Assembly: GCA_964370825.1 (NCBI GenBank)
Contig: CAYJKY010000010.1
Span: 1 to 64,000 of the forward strand
DNA: 64,000 nt
Direction: 5' to 3'
Origin: CAYJBH01 sp964370825
GTDB taxonomy: Bacteria; Bacillota; Clostridia; Oscillospirales; Ruminococcaceae
Part shown: in pieces, positions 15,589-24,716 of the stretch
Layout: each line of letters opens with the position of its first letter
Position numbering within the stretch: position 1 is the first letter of the stretch
Made by a program: the position numbers and the translations under genes
Notes under the pieces: generated by a model
The model's database searches: none
Told to the model about the DNA's origin: nothing
The model's input: only the letters and a program-made list of their open reading frames with translations

Positions 15589-18495
15589 TTAGTCAATCGT
15601 GGCGAGAAGGCTTCTAATCCTTATCTTAACCGCTCCGAGATTTGTAATCTCATCGATTTTTATCTGAGTATAAATCCTTCCGGCTCGGTGAAGTATCGAT
15701 CGAACCTCATCGGTGGTTATCGCATCTACCCCACATCCAAAGGACACCAGCTGAATTAACTCCATATCCTTTTGTGTGTTTACATAGGCGGCACCATCGT
15801 ATAATCTGGTGTGGTATGTCCATTGGTTAAGCACCGATACCTTTACCGGATCGGCAAGGTGACTTATCGATTCCTCGGAAATCAATGCAACCCCACAGGA
15901 ACAGATAAGCTTATCTATTCCGTGGTTAACCTCGGGATCAAGATGATATGGTCGCCCTGCCACCACCATAATCGGTCGAGACGCCCCTCTCGCCTTCTCA
16001 ATTATCGCCTCTGCAGCAATCCTAATGCGTTCAATATATAACTCTCGCTCTGCAAAGGCGGCTGTGACCGCTTTTTTCACCTCATCAATAGGAATGTCCT
16101 CAAAATATTTCGAGAGGATATTTCGTATCTTTTTTGCAAAATCTTTCGGACGATGTACCCCGATATAATCATATATATATTTGATTTCTTCCACCGACGG
16201 AATGTTAGCATGTACCACCTCAGGATAATAGGCGACAACCGGGCAGTTATAGTGGTTATCTCCACGCTCCTCGTTAAAATTATATGTCATGCAGGGATAA
16301 AAAATTGCATCTATCTTTTGAGGAATTAACCTCTCTATATGTCCGTGCACCAACTTAGCGGGGAAACATACGGTATCGGAAGGAATGGTATGCTGTCCCT
16401 CGGTATACAGTTTTCTGTCTGAAAATCCGCTACACACCGGCTCAAATCCGAGATGCTCAAAAAACCTATGCCAAAACGGATATAGCTCGTACATGTTTAA
16501 AACCAGTGGAATACCAATTCTTCCTCTACGATTTTCCACCTTTTTATCCATATACTCCTTAAGCAGTTTTAGCTTATACGAGTAGAGATTAAATTCTTCG
16601 TTATCAGAATGTATACCCAACACGGGCTTTTCACATCTATTTCCACCTATGGATTTCCTGCCGCCGTTAAAGGAGTTAACCGTCAACGCACATCTGTTTG
16701 TGCAGAGTTTACACACCACCGATTTTACTGTATGGGTAAATTCAAGGAGTTGAGATATGTCTAATATCCCGCTTTTTTCCTCGGTATGTTTTTTTGCATG
16801 TAGTGCCGCACCATAGGCACCCATCATACCGGAAATATTCGGTCTGATTACGTCCGAGCCTATTTCCTGTTCAAATGCACGAAGTACGGCATCGTTCAAA
16901 AATGTTCCGCCCTGCACTACGATATTGTTTCCGAGTTCCGATGCCGAGACTGCTCGTATCACCTTGTATAGTGCGTTTTTCACTACACTAATCGATAAAC
17001 CTGCCGAGATGTTTTCTACCGAAGCCCCATCTTTTTGAGCCTGCTTTACCGAGGAATTCATGAAAACGGTACACCGTGACCCGAGGTCCACCGGAGCATC
17101 GGCAAAAAGTCCAAGCCGAGCAAATTCCTCGGTGCTGTAGCCGAGAACCGAAGCAAAGCTCTGCAAAAAGGAACCACAACCGGAGGAACATGCTTCATTT
17201 AAAAATATGTCGTCTATCGCACCATTTTTTATTCTAAAACACTTCATGTCCTGACCGCCGATGTCGATAATAAAATCAACATCAGAATTAAATTTCTTTG
17301 CTGCCTTAAAGTGTGCCACAGTTTCAACAATGCCATAGTCCAGGTTAAACGCCTGCTTAATCATCTCCTCCCCGTATCCGGTGACAGCGCTTCCTACCAC
17401 CGTAACGTCTGGAAACTCGTTATAAAACTCCTCTAAAAAAACTTTTATTATCCTTATTGGGTTTCCCTCATTAGAGCTGTATCTGGTGAACAATAGTTCA
17501 TCCTGCGAGGTTATCGCAACCAGTTTAACCGTAGTAGATCCGGCATCAATACCTATATAGGTATCCCCTTTATATGCTTTATTTTCCACCTCAGCCACCA
17601 CCGCCTTGCCGTGGCGGATTAAAAATTCATCGTACTCCTCGTGGCTGTTAAATAGAGGCTTTGACTTATCATAGTTATTTATTTCGGCAGTTTTACTAAG
17701 TAGCTGCTTTAGTTCAGAAATATCTAACTTGCTCTTGGCCGACATTGCGGTTCCTATTGCCACAAAGTACAGCGAGTTTTCGGGGCATATTCCCTTAACG
17801 GAAAGCACTTCATCAAAGCTTGTTCTGAGTTGATCCATAAAGGTCAGCGGTCCACCAAGATAAACAACATTTCCTGCTATATCTCTACCCTGTGCAAGGC
17901 CGGCAACTGTCTGGTTTACTACCGCATGAAAAATACTTGCCGAGATATCTTCCTTTCTTGCACCTTGGTTAAGAAGTGGCTGAATATCCGACTTTGCAAA
18001 AACACCGCATCTTGAGGCTACCGAGTATATCTTATTGTGCTCTGCTGCAAGTTCGTTAAGTTGTTGTGGAGTGATGTGTAGCAGAGTGGACATCTGGTCA
18101 ATAAAAGCACCCGTACCGCCTGCACAGGAACCATTCATCCGCACCTCAAGCCCACCTTTAAGAAAAAGAAGCTTTGCATCCTCTCCGCCAAGTTCTATTA
18201 CAACATCGGCTGTTTCCGTTCGAGCATCTATGGCAACCTTTGTTGCAAAAACTTCCTGCACAAAATCAACATTGAGCAGTTCAGCTATACCCATTCCCGC
18301 CGAACCGGAGATGCCAACCATGATTTTCATGCTGGATGAAATTATTTCTTCTATTGCTTCAAGAGCAAGCGAGAGCTTTTCCTTTATCATTGAAAGATGT
18401 CTCTCATAGTTCGAATACAGAATATTATTATCCGCATCCAAAAGAACACATTTTAATGTGGTCGATCCTATATCTATTCCGAGTTTATATTCCAT
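15589..18495 (-). CDS. Double-ASKHA 2-hydroxyacyl-CoA dehydratase activase, BcrA/BadF type, with DUF2229
   Basis: This 968-residue protein has two BcrAD/BadFG ATPase domains, each opening with an ASKHA phosphate motif: LGIDIGSTTLK near residue 5 and IGIDAGSTTVK about 320 residues later. Each domain has the paired Cys-containing GGT/SGCG and SRCGVF/SRCTVF segments that hold the [4Fe-4S] cluster of HgdC-type activases. A DUF2229 region follows, including KLCTNRC. Such proteins are thought to couple ATP hydrolysis to low-potential electron transfer to a dehydratase-like partner. The promoter at 18558-18586 puts transcription start near 18551, so an ATG at 18549 is too early; I use 18495, where family similarity begins (18513 is possible). 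Confidence 0.8.
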   Translation of the reverse strand: MEYKLGIDIGSTTLKCVLLDADNNILYSNYERHLSMIKEKLSLALEAIEEIISSSMKIMVGISGSAGMGIAELLNVDFVQEVFATKVAIDARTETADVVIELGGEDAKLLFLKGGLEVRMNGSCAGGTGAFIDQMSTLLHITPQQLNELAAEHNKIYSVASRCGVFAKSDIQPLLNQGARKEDISASIFHAVVNQTVAGLAQGRDIAGNVVYLGGPLTFMDQLRTSFDEVLSVKGICPENSLYFVAIGTAMSAKSKLDISELKQLLSKTAEINNYDKSKPLFNSHEEYDEFLIRHGKAVVAEVENKAYKGDTYIGIDAGSTTVKLVAITSQDELLFTRYSSNEGNPIRIIKVFLEEFYNEFPDVTVVGSAVTGYGEEMIKQAFNLDYGIVETVAHFKAAKKFNSDVDFIIDIGGQDMKCFRIKNGAIDDIFLNEACSSGCGSFLQSFASVLGYSTEEFARLGLFADAPVDLGSRCTVFMNSSVKQAQKDGASVENISAGLSISVVKNALYKVIRAVSASELGNNIVVQGGTFLNDAVLRAFEQEIGSDVIRPNISGMMGAYGAALHAKKHTEEKSGILDISQLLEFTHTVKSVVCKLCTNRCALTVNSFNGGRKSIGGNRCEKPVLGIHSDNEEFNLYSYKLKLLKEYMDKKVENRRGRIGIPLVLNMYELYPFWHRFFEHLGFEPVCSGFSDRKLYTEGQHTIPSDTVCFPAKLVHGHIERLIPQKIDAIFYPCMTYNFNEERGDNHYNCPVVAYYPEVVHANIPSVEEIKYIYDYIGVHRPKDFAKKIRNILSKYFEDIPIDEVKKAVTAAFAERELYIERIRIAAEAIIEKARGASRPIMVVAGRPYHLDPEVNHGIDKLICSCGVALISEESISHLADPVKVSVLNQWTYHTRLYDGAAYVNTQKDMELIQLVSFGCGVDAITTDEVRSILHRAGRIYTQIKIDEITNLGAVKIRIRSLLATID

Positions 18496-18557
18496 TATGC
18501 TTGTTTCTTCCATACCTGTGATTTTTGATCCTACTCCCGAAAATACCATTGCCTCTT

Positions 18558-18586
18558 ATCTTACTCTCTTTTTCATTTTTAGTCAA
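18558..18586 (-). promoter_or_regulatory. Sigma-A promoter of the activase genes
   Basis: On the minus strand TTGACT (18581-18586), 17 bases, then TAAGAT (18558-18563). Confidence 0.65.
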
Positions 18587-18658
18587 CAGAAATACAAAAG
18601 AATTCACATTAATTATATATGTTATAGTAAGTTTCATTAAAAAAACACAAAAATATAG

Positions 18659-18688
18659 TTGACTTCACTGCACATTAGGTAGTAGAAT
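18659..18688 (+). promoter_or_regulatory. Candidate promoter of the Gld-like ABC operon
   Basis: TTGACT, an 18-base spacer and TAGAAT, about 100 bases upstream of the first gene. It is divergent from the activase promoter. Confidence 0.6.
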
Positions 18689-18789
18689 ATGAAACATAGT
18701 GTTCTGAAAAGAGCATGTATTTTTAATGTCGCAGTTTATTTCTGCACATATTTTATATTTAATAGAAAGGAATAATTTGGTGAGGATTT

Positions 18790-19818
18790 ATGATTGAGGT
18801 CTCAAATCTTGTTAAAAAATATGGACCGAAAAAGGCAGTATCTGATATCAGCTTTAAAATTAAGGATGGAGAGATAGTAGGTTTTCTCGGTCCTAACGGT
18901 GCCGGTAAAAGCACCACAATGAACATTATCACCGGCTATCTTTCAGCTACCGAAGGTACAGTAAAGATTGATGGTATTGATGTTTTAGAAGACCCGATAG
19001 CTGTAAAAAAGAGGATTGGATACCTTCCGGAGCAACCACCCCTATATCTCGAAATGACGGTAGAGGAATATCTTGACTTTGTTTACGAGCTAAAAAAGGT
19101 TAAGATGGAGAATCGTCAAAGTCATATCGACGACGTATGTAAGCAGGTTGGTGTAGAAAATGTTTACAAAAGGGTTATTAAAAACCTTTCAAAGGGATAC
19201 AAGCAGCGTGTAGGCCTTGCAAGCGCCCTTATCGGTGACCCCGATACCCTGATTTTAGACGAACCTACTGTTGGACTTGACCCTATCCAGATAATCGAAA
19301 TCAGAAATGTTATTAAAAAACTCGGAAAAAAGAGAACCGTTATACTCTCCAGCCATATTCTTCCGGAAGTTCAGGCGGTTTGTGAACGTGTTTTAGTTAT
19401 CAGCAACGGTGTAATTGTTGCCGATAACACGCCGGAAAATCTTTCCAACACACTTACCGGAGCACATAAAATTGCAATCCGCATTAAAGGTTCGGAAAAG
19501 GCTATTGAGTCGGTTATAAAATCCACCGACAATGTTAAGGTGGTTAACTGTGCCGGTGAACGTGAGCCGGATGTATTTGAATTTTTAGTGGAATCGGACG
19601 AAGGTGTAGACATAAGAGAGCGTCTGTTCTTTGCTCTTGCAAAGGCTGGATTCCCCATAATGTCACTCGGCTCTATGAACCTTACGCTTGAGGATATATT
19701 CTTAAAGCTTACCACCGAGGAAAGCTCTGATATCACGTCTGTTGAAACAAAAACCGATACTGTCGATGAGCCGGAGCAGACGGACGATGATATCGTTACC
19801 GATAAGGAGGAGGAATAA
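18790..19818 (+). CDS. ABC transporter ATP-binding protein, GldA-like
   Basis: This 342-residue ATPase shows Walker A GPNGAGKST (34-42), the signature LSKGYKQ (133-139), Walker B LILDEP (154-159) and the H-loop His 189. The C-terminal 130 residues form a regulatory extension ending in an acidic tail. GGTGAGG precedes the ATG. The stop abuts the permease start, and the following genes are GldG-like and DUF4340 proteins. This is the four-gene order of the ABC-2 family related to Bacteroidetes GldAFG. In Bacillota the substrate of this transporter is unknown. It is not a sign of gliding motility. Confidence 0.88.
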   Translation: MIEVSNLVKKYGPKKAVSDISFKIKDGEIVGFLGPNGAGKSTTMNIITGYLSATEGTVKIDGIDVLEDPIAVKKRIGYLPEQPPLYLEMTVEEYLDFVYELKKVKMENRQSHIDDVCKQVGVENVYKRVIKNLSKGYKQRVGLASALIGDPDTLILDEPTVGLDPIQIIEIRNVIKKLGKKRTVILSSHILPEVQAVCERVLVISNGVIVADNTPENLSNTLTGAHKIAIRIKGSEKAIESVIKSTDNVKVVNCAGEREPDVFEFLVESDEGVDIRERLFFALAKAGFPIMSLGSMNLTLEDIFLKLTTEESSDITSVETKTDTVDEPEQTDDDIVTDKEEE

Positions 19819-20541
19819 ATGTTAGCAATCTTTAAACGCGATTTTCGAAGCTTTTTCACCTCACCTTTAGGATATGTTGTGTGTGGAATTTTCGCCTTCA
19901 TAACCTATCTGTTGTTTTTCTTCTTCAATATATTAGCAGGCATCTTCATTCAGTATCCAACCAGTGATGTTTCGCTCCTATTCAGCATGCTTGTTACAGT
20001 ATTGATGTTTGGTGTTCCTCTGCTTACAATGAAATTGTTATCGGACGAGACAAGATTAAAAACCGATCAGCTATTGTTGACAAGTCCTGTAACCGTAGTC
20101 GACATAGTGCTCGGCAAATATCTTGCCGCAATGGGTGTTGTTGCAATCGCAATTATTACAACATTAGGCGTCCCTCTTGTACTGTCGATATTCGGTTCGC
20201 CAGCAGTTTGGCAGGTCTTTGCGAACTACCTCATGTTGGTTCTCTCGATAGCAACCTTTGTTGCAATAGGTCTTTTCGTATCATCCCTTACCGAAAGTCA
20301 GATGATTGCTGCAATTATAACATATGCAATTTTATTTACTGTTTTCCTGCTTCAGTATTTCATCGGTTTAATATATATACCGATTGTTCAGGAAATTTTT
20401 AACTGGTTGTCTGTATTTTCAAGGTTTACAAATATTACAAACGGAATTTTATCGTTAGCCGATATAGTTTATTTTATAAGCATAATAGTGGTGTTCTTAT
20501 TCCTTACCACACGTGTGCTTGAAAAAAAACGTTGGGCATAG
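19819..20541 (+). CDS. ABC-2 type permease, GldF-like
   Basis: The 240-residue integral membrane protein has about six hydrophobic segments and starts with MLAIFKRDFRSFFTSPLGYV. This amphipathic N-terminal segment with a SPLGYV motif is typical of the GldF/YhaP-like ABC-2 permeases. It follows the ATPase gene with no gap and precedes the GldG-like gene by 12 bases, so the three are co-translated. Together with the ATPase it should form the core exporter; cargo is unknown. Confidence 0.85.
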   Translation: MLAIFKRDFRSFFTSPLGYVVCGIFAFITYLLFFFFNILAGIFIQYPTSDVSLLFSMLVTVLMFGVPLLTMKLLSDETRLKTDQLLLTSPVTVVDIVLGKYLAAMGVVAIAIITTLGVPLVLSIFGSPAVWQVFANYLMLVLSIATFVAIGLFVSSLTESQMIAAIITYAILFTVFLLQYFIGLIYIPIVQEIFNWLSVFSRFTNITNGILSLADIVYFISIIVVFLFLTTRVLEKKRWA

Positions 20542-20553
20542 GGGGAGATTGGA

Positions 20554-22017
20554 ATGAAAAAATTTTTAAACTCAAAAAAGTTTATGCATGGGGGTATGTC
20601 GTTACTGTTTCTCGTGATATTTATTGCGGTTGTTATAGTTATTAACCTTGTGACCGAAACACTTACCGAGCAATATGCTTTGACCCAGGACATTACCGCC
20701 GACAGCATCTACACAATTTCCGACACTACGTCGGAGATGTTGAATAACCTTGAAGAAGAGGTTGTTGTTTATCTTATGATGACCGAGGCACAGGCCGAGG
20801 CAAACTCCGGCTTTAGCAATGCAAACGAACTGTTAAAACGTATGGTGGGTAACTCCGATGGCATGTTCAGGGTTGAATATGTCGATTTGACACAAAACCC
20901 AAGCTTTAGAGATAACTTTACAAGCCCGGACTCCATTGTTCCAGGCTCCATAGTTATGCAGAGTTCTAAACGAGACACAGTTATTGATGTGAATGACCTT
21001 TATTCCAGTAGCTACGACTTCTCTACAGGTGAAAGCTACACCTCAGGTTATCAGGCTGACCAAAAATTCGCCTCCTCGCTTCATTATGTTACTACCGATG
21101 AACTTCCTAAGATTGCCTTTATAACAGGTCATGGTGAATATGTTGACAACGAATCATTCAATGACATATTCAGCTTTAACAGCTATGAAATATCCGAGCT
21201 AGAGCTAATAAGCGAGGATATTCCGGAAGATATTGACTTTTTAGTTATCTTTGCACCCTCCACAGACTACTCCGAGGAGGAGATTACAAAGCTAAACGAA
21301 TACCTTACACGCACCGAATCGAATAATCTTATTGTTGTAAGCACTCCTGAATTTTACACCCTCGAAAGGCTGAACAGGTACCTGTCGGAGTGGGGCGTTG
21401 AATCCGGTTCAAACCTGGTTGCTGACCCATCACGCGCTGTAGGTTCTGATCCTACTACAATAGTGCCGGAACTTTTAAGTCATGAAATCACCGATGAAAT
21501 TATCGCCTCCGATTCCGGCAATATTATAACCGCACTTACTACCGAGCTCAACGTTACCTATGAAGCGGACGGATATCGCACTACCTCGGTGCTTATGCAA
21601 TCTTCCGATTCATCCTATGGTAAGGATGCTTCGACCGGCGAAGCTATAACCGACATTACACAGCAGTCCGGTGATGCAGACGGCCCCTTCCCGTTGATGG
21701 TTCTCTCTACCGACAGCCAGTTTATCAGCAATGTAAGCACCTATCATCATGTGTTATTTGTTTCCACATATAACACCCTATCCCCCGATATACTAAGCGA
21801 TGATTCCTTCAAAAATTCTTCACTTATCACCTCCGCTATAGGCTACATGAATCCTTCGGTAGATGCGATAGAAATAGAACCTATCGAGTTTTCCAGCCCG
21901 TATCTTGATATAGTGTCGGAAACAGCAATTGCAATACTGGTAGTACTGGTTATTCTTATACCGCTTTGCTTTGTGGGCGTTGGCATATTCGTTTATATTA
22001 GGAGAAAGAACAGGTAA
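20554..22017 (+). CDS. GldG-like ABC transporter auxiliary protein
   Basis: The 487-residue protein has an N-terminal membrane anchor (about 16-34) and a large extracellular region. It opens with the GldG-type segment LTQDITADSIYTISDTTSEM, and a second membrane span lies near the C-terminus (about 455-480). In related systems GldG sits on the permease and has a fold like the GIFT domain of IFT52 and DUF4350 proteins. GGGGAGA precedes the ATG. It lies between the permease and a DUF4340 protein in a tight operon. A role in handling an extracellular substrate is likely but unspecified. Confidence 0.8.
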   Translation: MKKFLNSKKFMHGGMSLLFLVIFIAVVIVINLVTETLTEQYALTQDITADSIYTISDTTSEMLNNLEEEVVVYLMMTEAQAEANSGFSNANELLKRMVGNSDGMFRVEYVDLTQNPSFRDNFTSPDSIVPGSIVMQSSKRDTVIDVNDLYSSSYDFSTGESYTSGYQADQKFASSLHYVTTDELPKIAFITGHGEYVDNESFNDIFSFNSYEISELELISEDIPEDIDFLVIFAPSTDYSEEEITKLNEYLTRTESNNLIVVSTPEFYTLERLNRYLSEWGVESGSNLVADPSRAVGSDPTTIVPELLSHEITDEIIASDSGNIITALTTELNVTYEADGYRTTSVLMQSSDSSYGKDASTGEAITDITQQSGDADGPFPLMVLSTDSQFISNVSTYHHVLFVSTYNTLSPDILSDDSFKNSSLITSAIGYMNPSVDAIEIEPIEFSSPYLDIVSETAIAILVVLVILIPLCFVGVGIFVYIRRKNR

Positions 22018-22019
22018 CA

Positions 22020-23603
22020 ATGAAGAAAAAACAATTAACACTTATTGGCTCGGTTATCGTTTTGGTAATCCTTGTGGGTGCATACTTTCTCCTAACCTCG
22101 ATGCCACAGGAAGAACCGGCTTCATCCGAAATGCCGGTAACGTCTACACCCGAGCTTAACTATCTTATTGAGATAGAGGAAAGTGAATTTAATTCTGTAA
22201 CCGTTGATATTGAAAATGGGTATACCATAAACAAGGAAACGGTTACCACCGAAAATGATGAAGGCGAGGAGTTAACCTCGAGCGAGTACAGTCTTGCACA
22301 GCCGAGAGATGTTAACTATTCTGAAAGTGCTTTTTCATATGCGGCGGCATCGCTTCGCAAAATTCTTGTGGATGCGGAGCCTGTTGCGACAGATAACCAT
22401 TCTGAGTATGGTCTTGACAGCCCAAGTGCAGTGGTTACGGTAGAGCACTCCGGCGGAGCTACCGTATACGAAATCGGAAACGAAGCTCCCGGTGGAACCG
22501 ACTACTATGCAAAGCTTGCGGATAATGATGAAGTTTGGTTGATATCTGCCACTACGGCAAACTATGCACTTAACGGTGAGCAGCAATTCCGTGACAAACA
22601 ACTATTCTCCTTTGCCGAGGGTGAGGAATATGATGCCGTTCAATCCTTCAAGTTAGAGCGTGCGGGACAGGAAACCATAGAGTTAGTTCCCCTCGAATAT
22701 GACCCTGATACCTTCAGCTCACAACATGAGTTGATTTCTCCTATAAAACACGAGGCAAACGACGCTGTATTCCTTGAGGAGATTATTTATGCATTTTCGT
22801 CTCTACAGTATGGCGACATAATTGAGGATGACCCTCAGGACTACACACAGTATGGGTTAGTTGATCCAGAAGAAGAACAAGCGGAGCCTGTTGCAGGGGA
22901 TGAAGCCGACACCGAAGAAGTGGATTTAACTTCAGAGGAAAGTGTCGACGTTGAGGAAGCAATTACGGAGGTCTCCGAGGAGGATGCCGTAACTACCGAT
23001 TTGGAACAACCGTTTGCAAGAATCACCTTAAACGATGAACTTGTCATAACTCTTGGGGATTATACCGACGAGACCGAGACTGAGGTTTATGCCACTGTTT
23101 CCGGAATTGATTCCATAGTTACCTTCCCTGTATCTTCATTCCCATACCTTGACGTCAATTATGTCGACCTTATGTCATCACTACTCTGGATTTATAACAT
23201 ACTTGATGCCGAGAGTATTGAGTTGATAACGCCGAGCGGTGAGCATGAAGCTTTCTTTAACCACATGGTAAACCCCGATGATGCAGAGGATGCATGGATG
23301 GAGCCTACCCTTGACGGCGAAGAAATTGAAGAAGATTTCGTTAAGGATATCTACCTCGGTATGTTATCGGTAACCTTGTCAAATGTTATTGAAGGTGAAT
23401 CGGAAATTGGTGATATTGAGTATAAGTTCACAATAAATATGTTAGACGGTGATAGTCATGTCATGGAGTTTTATCGTATCAATGAACGTCAATACGGTGC
23501 TATAAAGGATGGTCAAGCGCTACCCTTCTATGTTAATGTTGACCTGTTGACCTATATTGAGGACTTAATTGCCGATATCAAGTCAGGTGTTCACGAGTCG
23601 TAA
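22020..23603 (+). CDS. DUF4340 domain protein of the Gld-like ABC operon
   Basis: The 527-residue protein has a single N-terminal membrane anchor (about 7-25) and an extracellular part with repeated DUF4340-like beta segments. Examples are YSLAQPRD with NDEVWLISATTANYAL, then SPIKHEAND and YTQYGLVDPEEE. A very acidic stretch of about 45 residues (near 285-330) separates two of these blocks. It begins two bases after the GldG-like stop and is the last gene before a strong terminator. DUF4340 proteins regularly accompany GldG in this operon type; their function is not known. Confidence 0.8.
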   Translation: MKKKQLTLIGSVIVLVILVGAYFLLTSMPQEEPASSEMPVTSTPELNYLIEIEESEFNSVTVDIENGYTINKETVTTENDEGEELTSSEYSLAQPRDVNYSESAFSYAAASLRKILVDAEPVATDNHSEYGLDSPSAVVTVEHSGGATVYEIGNEAPGGTDYYAKLADNDEVWLISATTANYALNGEQQFRDKQLFSFAEGEEYDAVQSFKLERAGQETIELVPLEYDPDTFSSQHELISPIKHEANDAVFLEEIIYAFSSLQYGDIIEDDPQDYTQYGLVDPEEEQAEPVAGDEADTEEVDLTSEESVDVEEAITEVSEEDAVTTDLEQPFARITLNDELVITLGDYTDETETEVYATVSGIDSIVTFPVSSFPYLDVNYVDLMSSLLWIYNILDAESIELITPSGEHEAFFNHMVNPDDAEDAWMEPTLDGEEIEEDFVKDIYLGMLSVTLSNVIEGESEIGDIEYKFTINMLDGDSHVMEFYRINERQYGAIKDGQALPFYVNVDLLTYIEDLIADIKSGVHES

Positions 23604-23610
23604 CTTTCAC

Positions 23611-23650
23611 AAAAGGGATTGCATTAAATGCAATCCCTTTCATACCTTTT
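23611..23650 (+). terminator. Terminator of the Gld-like ABC operon
   Basis: AAAGGGATTGCAT and ATGCAATCCCTTT form a perfect 13-bp stem with a 3-base loop, followed by a T-rich tract. Confidence 0.93.
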
Positions 23651-23673
23651 TTAGTGCGAAAGGAGAAAATTTC

Positions 23674-24597
23674 ATGGCATCACATCCAATATATCAACTC
23701 TATGTTGAGCTAAACAACTTCAGACCTAAAATTTGGCGTAGATTTCAGCTTATGAACAACGTAAGCATGGCTAAGTTAGCCTATATGTTAATGAGTATTT
23801 ACGAGATGGAGGGGCGTCATCATTTCAATTTTGAAGTTCCCGTTCTCGATAATTTTAAAGTTTTGGTCGGCGATTACATTAACAGCCCAGAAAATGCCGA
23901 GGCGGTCAAAATGCTACAGCAGAGCGGCGGAATAATCAATATCGAGTTAATGTACAGTGATATGGAGCAAAACGATGGTAGGCCAACTCTTAATGCACTG
24001 GATTTAGCCCTCGGCAAGGTTTTAAACGGGCCAAATGAGAGATTAACCTTTAATTATGATTACGGAGATGGGTGGAGCTTCACAATAGTTCTTGAAGAGG
24101 TTATTTTGGACAAGGACATCCCGGGAAAATCCCTTCCGCTTCTGATTGACGGTAGCGGATACGGAATAATTGAGGATTGTGGCGGAGTAGACGGACTTGC
24201 TGACATTGTTCGTGCCTTTAAAGACAAAGGGGACGGATACGAAGAATACAGCGACTGGTTAGGAGTCAATGAATTTGATATCGAAAATCTTGATCTTGAT
24301 GATTTGACAACAAAACTTAAAAAATATCCAAAACTTTTTAAGGATGCATATGAGTCCGAAGATGAGATATACTACGAAGACGAAGATGAGGAAGATTTAT
24401 CAGATATTTCTGCCGAACAGCTTTGGAGCCGATTTTCTCCCGATGTACAAAGAATGATTTTAAACAGCTCCTACTGCCCGAACTGTTCCATAACTTCCAT
24501 TATTGACTTTACTACTAAGCTTGATGAATACGATCTTGTTTTAACCGGAAAATGCTCAAAATGCGGCATAAGTATTGAAAGGGTAGTAGAGTACTAA
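23674..24597 (+). CDS. pRiA4b ORF-3 family protein with C-terminal zinc-ribbon-like Cys pairs
   Basis: The 307-residue protein matches the plasmid pRiA4b ORF-3 (PF07929) family: YQLYVELNNFRPKIWRRFQL at the start and FNYDYGDGWSFTIVLEE mid-protein, followed by an EDCGGVDG-like segment. The C-terminal part has Cys-x2-Cys pairs (CPNC near 267, CSKC near 295) that could bind zinc, preceded by a strongly acidic stretch. The family is common on chromosomes and mobile elements; its function is not established. AGGAG sits 8 bases before ATG 23674. The gene is transcribed after the ABC-operon terminator and ends before a large palindrome. Confidence 0.8.
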   Translation: MASHPIYQLYVELNNFRPKIWRRFQLMNNVSMAKLAYMLMSIYEMEGRHHFNFEVPVLDNFKVLVGDYINSPENAEAVKMLQQSGGIINIELMYSDMEQNDGRPTLNALDLALGKVLNGPNERLTFNYDYGDGWSFTIVLEEVILDKDIPGKSLPLLIDGSGYGIIEDCGGVDGLADIVRAFKDKGDGYEEYSDWLGVNEFDIENLDLDDLTTKLKKYPKLFKDAYESEDEIYYEDEDEEDLSDISAEQLWSRFSPDVQRMILNSSYCPNCSITSIIDFTTKLDEYDLVLTGKCSKCGISIERVVEY

Positions 24598-24629
24598 CTT
24601 TCATTCCTATAGCTGATATAATCATCTGC

Positions 24630-24690
24630 AATTTGCAACTGTTTGCAATCATTTATAAACGTATATAAATGTAACAAACAGTTGCAAATT
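24630..24690. repeat. Nested palindrome: 16-bp perfect arms around an inner 8-bp pair
   Basis: AATTTGCAACTGTTTG (24630-24645) and CAAACAGTTGCAAATT (24675-24690) are exact inverses. The 29-base spacer itself contains CATTTATA/TATAAATG. The right arm is followed by TTCTTTTT, so it can terminate the upstream gene. The same arm supplies the -35 TTGCAA of the next promoter. An operator role is equally possible. Confidence 0.85.
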
Positions 24691-24710
24691 TTCTTTTTAT
24701 GGTATATAAT
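24682..24710 (+). promoter_or_regulatory. Sigma-A promoter of the binding-lipoprotein/fakA/recG operon
   Basis: TTGCAA (24682-24687), a 17-base spacer and a perfect TATAAT (24705-24710). The -35 lies inside the right arm of the palindrome. Confidence 0.8.
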
Positions 24711-24716
24711 GTATGG

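Noticed and set aside
23674..24597. Insertion-sequence origin of the pRiA4b ORF-3 family gene
   Set aside because: The family name comes from a plasmid, but no transposase or terminal repeats flank the gene, and the palindrome next to it is a terminator/promoter.
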